Shown piece by piece: positions 60,179 to 64,000 of a stretch of 64,000 nt of DNA. Below the pieces are notes generated by a model, which did no database searches, had not been told where the DNA came from, and saw only the letters and a list, made by a program, of their open reading frames with translations. The DNA is taken from contig NZ_SRYA01000004.1 in assembly GCF_004793545.1 (NCBI RefSeq), positions 1-64,000 on the forward strand, given 5' to 3'. Numbering within the stretch: position 1 is the first letter of the stretch; each line of letters begins with the position of its first letter. The translations under genes and the position numbers were made by a program. This stretch comes from Petralouisia muris (lineage in GTDB: Bacteria > Bacillota > Clostridia > Lachnospirales > Lachnospiraceae).

Positions 60179-62203
60179 TTAAATAAACTCTACCGTATAT
60201 GTGACTTTACTGTTTCCTGCATTTTTTTCTATAAGAGCCTTTAATCTTCTGAATGTTTCATCTTTCAATGCAATATCATCCTTAAATGCAGAATCCCTAA
60301 AAATAAACTTAATCGGCAGCGGATCAATCTCTGCCAGTTTGTTCACAAGCTCGACAGTAATTTCCGTTTCCAGACACACCAAATAACTGCTTGCATAAAG
60401 ATATGTACGATTTCCAATGTCAGATAACAATTCCAAAGTTTCTGATAACGCCACATCACGCTGTCTGAGCATCAATTCATAAACAATATCTATATCCTTG
60501 GCTCCTGGCATGAAATCTACAAGGTCAGATGTACTTTCAATTTGTGCCAAATCAAGCTGCCCTGCATCCATTAGTGAATTCCACTTAATGTTAGTATCTG
60601 CAACACGAAATACCTTAAATCCAATATCTATATCAGCTTCTGGATTTTCTCGCTTAACCTGTTCTCCTGCACGTCGTATTCGCTCTTTTCCGATTTCACT
60701 TAAATAATGTGATTTTTTTAATTCATCCAAAAAATCTATACAACGATCTATAACTTTTTTTGCTTTAACGTCCACTTTTTCCCTAGTTTCATCAAAATCT
60801 TCTCTCAACTGAACTAAAATATATTTAAGTTTTTTTCCATTCGTATTACAATTCATAACAGCTTCTGCCATTGTGCCCGATCCAGAGAAGAAGTCTAATA
60901 CAATATCCTTATCGCTTAGTCCTATTGCATTAATCAATTTCATTAATATATCAGCATCTTTTGGATTAGTAAAATAATTATCTCCCATTAATGCAATTAA
61001 ATTTTTAGATGCTACACGTCCATCTCTATAAACAATACTTGTAAGACTTTGCATTTCTGTATCTTTTAAATAAGTTTTATTATTAGGAATAGTCTTCTCG
61101 TCTTTCCCGAAGTGAATTGTTCCTTCCGCAATCTTCTTTTCCATTGTCTCTTTTGGAAAACGCCATCCACTAGAAGGCTCTTTAACTGCTTTACCCGTTA
61201 CCGGATGAATCACCTCATATCTATATTGTCCATAATTTGGTCCTGAAATATCGGAAGGAAAATAAATTCCATTGGTGTCCATCCATGAATAATGTTTGCT
61301 TGCACATATAGGATTAGATTCTGAAAACTGTTTATACCAATTCAGTGCCTCCTTGTGAATCTCCTCCCAATTATCCCCATATTTCTCATGAAAGTCTTCA
61401 AATGCACTGTATATTTCTTCTAATCCTTCCTTTTTTTCATTCCAAAGACCTTTATTAGCATCTTTATTTTTTACAAAGCAAACTATATATTCATGCTGAA
61501 TGGACACATATGCTTGATCATTCTTGCTACTGTTTTTCCAAATTATTTCACCTGCATAGTTTTCTTCTCCAAATATCTCAATACACATTTTTTTAATATT
61601 ACATACTTCATTTTCATCAATGCTAATAAAAATAACCCCATCATCTGTCATTAAATCTTTTGCTATTTTTATACGCGGATACATCATATTCATCCAATTT
61701 GCATGATATCTATTTTTAGATTTACTATTTACAGTATACCGTTCTCCAAAATAACTAATATTTCCTTCTGCTATGTCACTTTCAAGTTGCTCCATTGCAA
61801 AGGAATCATTATACACAAAATCATTTCCCGTATTATACGGTGGATCAATATAAATCATCTTAACCGCACCATAATAATTCTGCCGCAGTAACTTTAATAC
61901 TTCTAAATTATCCCCCTCAATATAAAGATTTTCCGTAGTATCTGCATTCTTACTGTCCTCCGGAATAAATTTCAATGTCTTTCCAACAATATCTTCCTGC
62001 GCGATCTTCTTTGCATTCTTCTTACCAGCCCACGTCAGCTCATATTTCTCACTATCCACCTCTGCAAACTGTCCTAATTCTTCTTTTAATGCCTCAAAAT
62101 CAACCTCTCCATCCTTAACTGCTGATGGAAATAATTGTGCCAACTTCTTTACATTATCATCTACCACATCATTGATTTTCTGCTGTATCTTACTGTACTC
62201 CAT
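60179..62203 (-). CDS. Type III DNA methyltransferase, Mod subunit
   Basis: The 674-residue N6-adenine methylase has MIYIDPPYNTGNDFVYNDSF (DPPY catalytic motif, about residue 120) ahead of the AdoMet motif DKDIVLDFFSGSGTMAEAVM, the beta-class order. The region between (about 230-440) is the target recognition part. ATG at 62203 follows GGGAGGTTACTATAGA and is preferred over 62275, which overlaps the MBL gene. It both methylates host sites and forms the restriction complex with Res. No simple-sequence repeat that would indicate phase variation was seen in the gene. Confidence 0.93.
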   Translation of the reverse strand: MEYSKIQQKINDVVDDNVKKLAQLFPSAVKDGEVDFEALKEELGQFAEVDSEKYELTWAGKKNAKKIAQEDIVGKTLKFIPEDSKNADTTENLYIEGDNLEVLKLLRQNYYGAVKMIYIDPPYNTGNDFVYNDSFAMEQLESDIAEGNISYFGERYTVNSKSKNRYHANWMNMMYPRIKIAKDLMTDDGVIFISIDENEVCNIKKMCIEIFGEENYAGEIIWKNSSKNDQAYVSIQHEYIVCFVKNKDANKGLWNEKKEGLEEIYSAFEDFHEKYGDNWEEIHKEALNWYKQFSESNPICASKHYSWMDTNGIYFPSDISGPNYGQYRYEVIHPVTGKAVKEPSSGWRFPKETMEKKIAEGTIHFGKDEKTIPNNKTYLKDTEMQSLTSIVYRDGRVASKNLIALMGDNYFTNPKDADILMKLINAIGLSDKDIVLDFFSGSGTMAEAVMNCNTNGKKLKYILVQLREDFDETREKVDVKAKKVIDRCIDFLDELKKSHYLSEIGKERIRRAGEQVKRENPEADIDIGFKVFRVADTNIKWNSLMDAGQLDLAQIESTSDLVDFMPGAKDIDIVYELMLRQRDVALSETLELLSDIGNRTYLYASSYLVCLETEITVELVNKLAEIDPLPIKFIFRDSAFKDDIALKDETFRRLKALIEKNAGNSKVTYTVEFI

Positions 62204-62244
62204 TCTATAGTAACCTCCCATTAGTAATCTTGCCATTTTTTGCA

Positions 62245-63189
62245 CTACCCAACATTTACTCCACAAGCAGAGCACGATAATGATGACGTATTACTGCATT
62301 CTGGCTTTACCGCATAATCCGAATCACTTACAACAATTTCCACATCACCATAACATTTTCGTGAAAGTGAATCCATATCACAGTGGCACAAGCTTGTAAA
62401 CTCTGTACAGTAAATCTCCACATTTTTTTCTTTCAGTAACTTGATAGTATCACTACTTGGATGTCTATACCTTTTATTTTCACCTGTTGATATGATTGCA
62501 ATATGTGGTTTCAACATATCTAATATATGTTCTGTACCCATTCCATTTTCGTCATTATAAAATGCACCGTGATGTGGCATCTTTAAAATATCACATTCCA
62601 ATTCAGGCATACGCTCTAATAATCTTCTCCAACCATTATTTTCTAAATCACCTGTAAAGATAATTTTGCTCACTTCATTTTCATACAAGCATACAATCGA
62701 CATATCATTTGTACTTTTATGCAAAAGGGCTTCTGTTTCTTCAGCCACATTCGGATAAATCAATGAAAATTTTGTAGTATTATTTGAGACTAATTCACGT
62801 TTTTGTAAATCGGTATCATTTATTCCTCTTAATATGGTAATTCTCTGCTTATGATAAAGTTCCAAAAATCTCTTTAAAATGAGCTCCATCGTCTGTGTCG
62901 GATTTCTTCTGTCAAAATTAAAGCATATTTTTTTTATAACACCCCGTATGGCAAATTTCTCCAAAAAGTCATTAACACCTCTACAATGATCTGCATCCAT
63001 ATGCGAAATAATCAGCATATCAACTATTTTAATCTCACTTTGAACCAATTCATTTATTAATTTATCTGCATCAACAATATCTATAACAATAGTCTTAACT
63101 CCACCTAAATGGAAGTCATTCATATAAATAACTGCACTGTCACCATGACCAACATCTAAAAATTTTATTTTCTCTCCATCACTTAACAT
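62245..63189 (-). CDS. ComEC-like metallo-beta-lactamase fold hydrolase
   Basis: The 314-residue protein starts with IKFLDVGHGDSAVIYM and contains LIISHMDADHCRGVNDFL, IIFTGDLENNGW, LKMPHHGAFYN and ISTGENKRYRHPS, the motif set of the ComEC/Rec2-type MBL domain without the membrane parts. The HxDxDH form of the metal site is usual for this branch. The C-terminus ends in CSACG. ATG at 63189 overlaps the upstream stop by 11 bases with GGGAGGATAGCC before it. Free-standing ComEC-type MBL proteins occur next to restriction genes and may act as nucleases; role unproven. Confidence 0.85.
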   Translation of the reverse strand: MLSDGEKIKFLDVGHGDSAVIYMNDFHLGGVKTIVIDIVDADKLINELVQSEIKIVDMLIISHMDADHCRGVNDFLEKFAIRGVIKKICFNFDRRNPTQTMELILKRFLELYHKQRITILRGINDTDLQKRELVSNNTTKFSLIYPNVAEETEALLHKSTNDMSIVCLYENEVSKIIFTGDLENNGWRRLLERMPELECDILKMPHHGAFYNDENGMGTEHILDMLKPHIAIISTGENKRYRHPSSDTIKLLKEKNVEIYCTEFTSLCHCDMDSLSRKCYGDVEIVVSDSDYAVKPECSNTSSLSCSACGVNVG

Positions 63190-64000
63190 GGCTATCCTCC
63201 CTGCTCGATGATAAATCATTACTTAACATTTCAATGATGTCCTCGCTTTTAAGATACGAATATGCCAATGGTTTTATATCAAACAATTTCCCTTCGTAAT
63301 ATTTAGCAGAAAATTCTGCATTTTCCCGTAAGAACCATCCAGGCATCGTACTGGTTATTGCTATTTTCTGCTCACCAAACTCTGCCAGATAAACAAGACA
63401 ATACATTTCATCTATATTGATACATTCTACTTCACCGGAAACATTGGAATATTTCTGAGGTACAATTTCATTTTTTTCAATATCATTTTCAACACCATTA
63501 TATACCTCAAATAATTTTCTAATCTGATCACATTCCTCACAAGCCAATCCAAATGCTTCAAAAATAATATCATCAATCTTATTCTGAAATTCATTTACCA
63601 TTTTTTCATCATCTGAGCAATATGCATCCTTTATTCCCCAATAGTAACTTTCTATCTCTTTGATTTGACCTTCTGTAAATTTTGGAATCGGTATACTACG
63701 GATTGCTTTTGTCGTCAATGTCCGCTTTACACATTCCCGCCGCATGTAAGCATTAATTAATTTACTATTTATTAATGCACATATTACATAATCAGATATT
63801 TTTTCATCATTAGAAATCAAACAAAAAAATGAGTGACTAGGATACCGTCGGCTTTCATCCACAAATGCACTGATACATTCTATTTCACCTGGAGTTGATG
63901 ACATTTTTACCAATACTTTTCGTTCCGAAGAATAAATATATTCAAAATCTCTTCGCAGTCTAAATCCTCCATAATTCCCTTGTATTCTTTTTTCCTCCTC
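63179..64000 (-). CDS. C-terminal part of a DNA methylase/specificity protein (runs off window)
   Basis: The frame is open to the right edge, so at least 273 residues are the C-terminal part of a longer protein. The visible part includes YIYSSERKVLVKMSSTPGEI, ICALINSKLINAYMRRECVK, KAIRSIPIPKFTEGQIKEIE and FLRENAEFSAKYYEGKLFDI. The NSKL...IRSIPIPK pattern is that of TaqI-like or HsdS-like target recognition domains at the end of N6-adenine methylases. A second modification or type IIG enzyme next to the type III system is likely; the catalytic part is outside the window. Confidence 0.7.
   Translation of the reverse strand, partial: EEEKRIQGNYGGFRLRRDFEYIYSSERKVLVKMSSTPGEIECISAFVDESRRYPSHSFFCLISNDEKISDYVICALINSKLINAYMRRECVKRTLTTKAIRSIPIPKFTEGQIKEIESYYWGIKDAYCSDDEKMVNEFQNKIDDIIFEAFGLACEECDQIRKLFEVYNGVENDIEKNEIVPQKYSNVSGEVECINIDEMYCLVYLAEFGEQKIAITSTMPGWFLRENAEFSAKYYEGKLFDIKPLAYSYLKSEDIIEMLSNDLSSSREDSHVK

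Overview
The window looks like a chromosomal segment of a low-to-moderate GC gut Firmicute, most likely a Lachnospiraceae member. This is inferred from AGGAGG-type ribosome binding sites, a Clostridia-like gene set (PASTA kinase, PdaA-type deacetylase, YdbC, MalF/MalG permeases, DUF6273 surface proteins) and consensus sigma-A promoters. No rRNA, tRNA, CRISPR array or complete insertion sequence was seen.

Left end (1-6.4 kb, minus strand): a zone of decaying genes. It holds a DUF6273/InlB-type surface protein pseudogene, one intact and one collapsed 'AAA-ATPase-like/PD-(D/E)XK' gene, and a short tail of a TrxB-like flavoprotein.

Central block (6.35-35.1 kb, all minus strand, largest gap about 140 bp): about 21 co-directional genes that read as one very long operon for Ser/Thr phospho-signalling coupled to the cell surface. 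It contains three Hanks-type kinases (one with PASTA repeats, one with a FHA domain, one with an extracellular solute-binding-protein-like module), two PP2C phosphatases, eight FHA domains on seven proteins (one an FHA-FHA-ABCG transporter fusion, one a VWA-FHA membrane protein), eight proteins with an N-terminal zinc-ribbon-like CxxC pair, and several secreted or lipid-anchored proteins (DUF6273/Ig/Big2/Fn3, C-type lectin, PPC, GLUG, YARHG, TcaA-like).

Directly upstream (35.26-36.77 kb) a tyrosine recombinase gene is enclosed by 21-bp perfect inverted repeats. Just inside the right repeat is a perfect consensus promoter (TTGACA-17-TATAAT) that now points away from the operon, into a terminator. 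Inversion of the segment would aim it at the first operon gene. The arrangement is that of a self-encoded invertible promoter, present here in the orientation predicted to be OFF. This is the most interesting system in the window; the inversion itself is inferred, not observed.

Right of it: a FliD-like protein, a small lipoprotein, gene remnants, a carbohydrate ABC importer (binding protein and two permeases, no ATPase), a heterodimeric ABC exporter, a 29-codon ORF with its own promoter and terminator, DAHP synthase, a PdaA-like deacetylase preceded by alternative hairpins, a DJ-1/PfpI protein, a sugar O-acetyltransferase, a GH13 alpha-glucosidase and a divergent AraC regulator.

Right end (53.7-64 kb, minus strand except a TPR pseudogene): a defence-type island with an AlbA_2/HATPase protein, a truncated nuclease remnant, YdbC, a membrane protein, type III restriction Res and Mod, a ComEC-like metallo-beta-lactamase protein, and the C-terminal part of a second DNA methylase/specificity protein that runs off the window.
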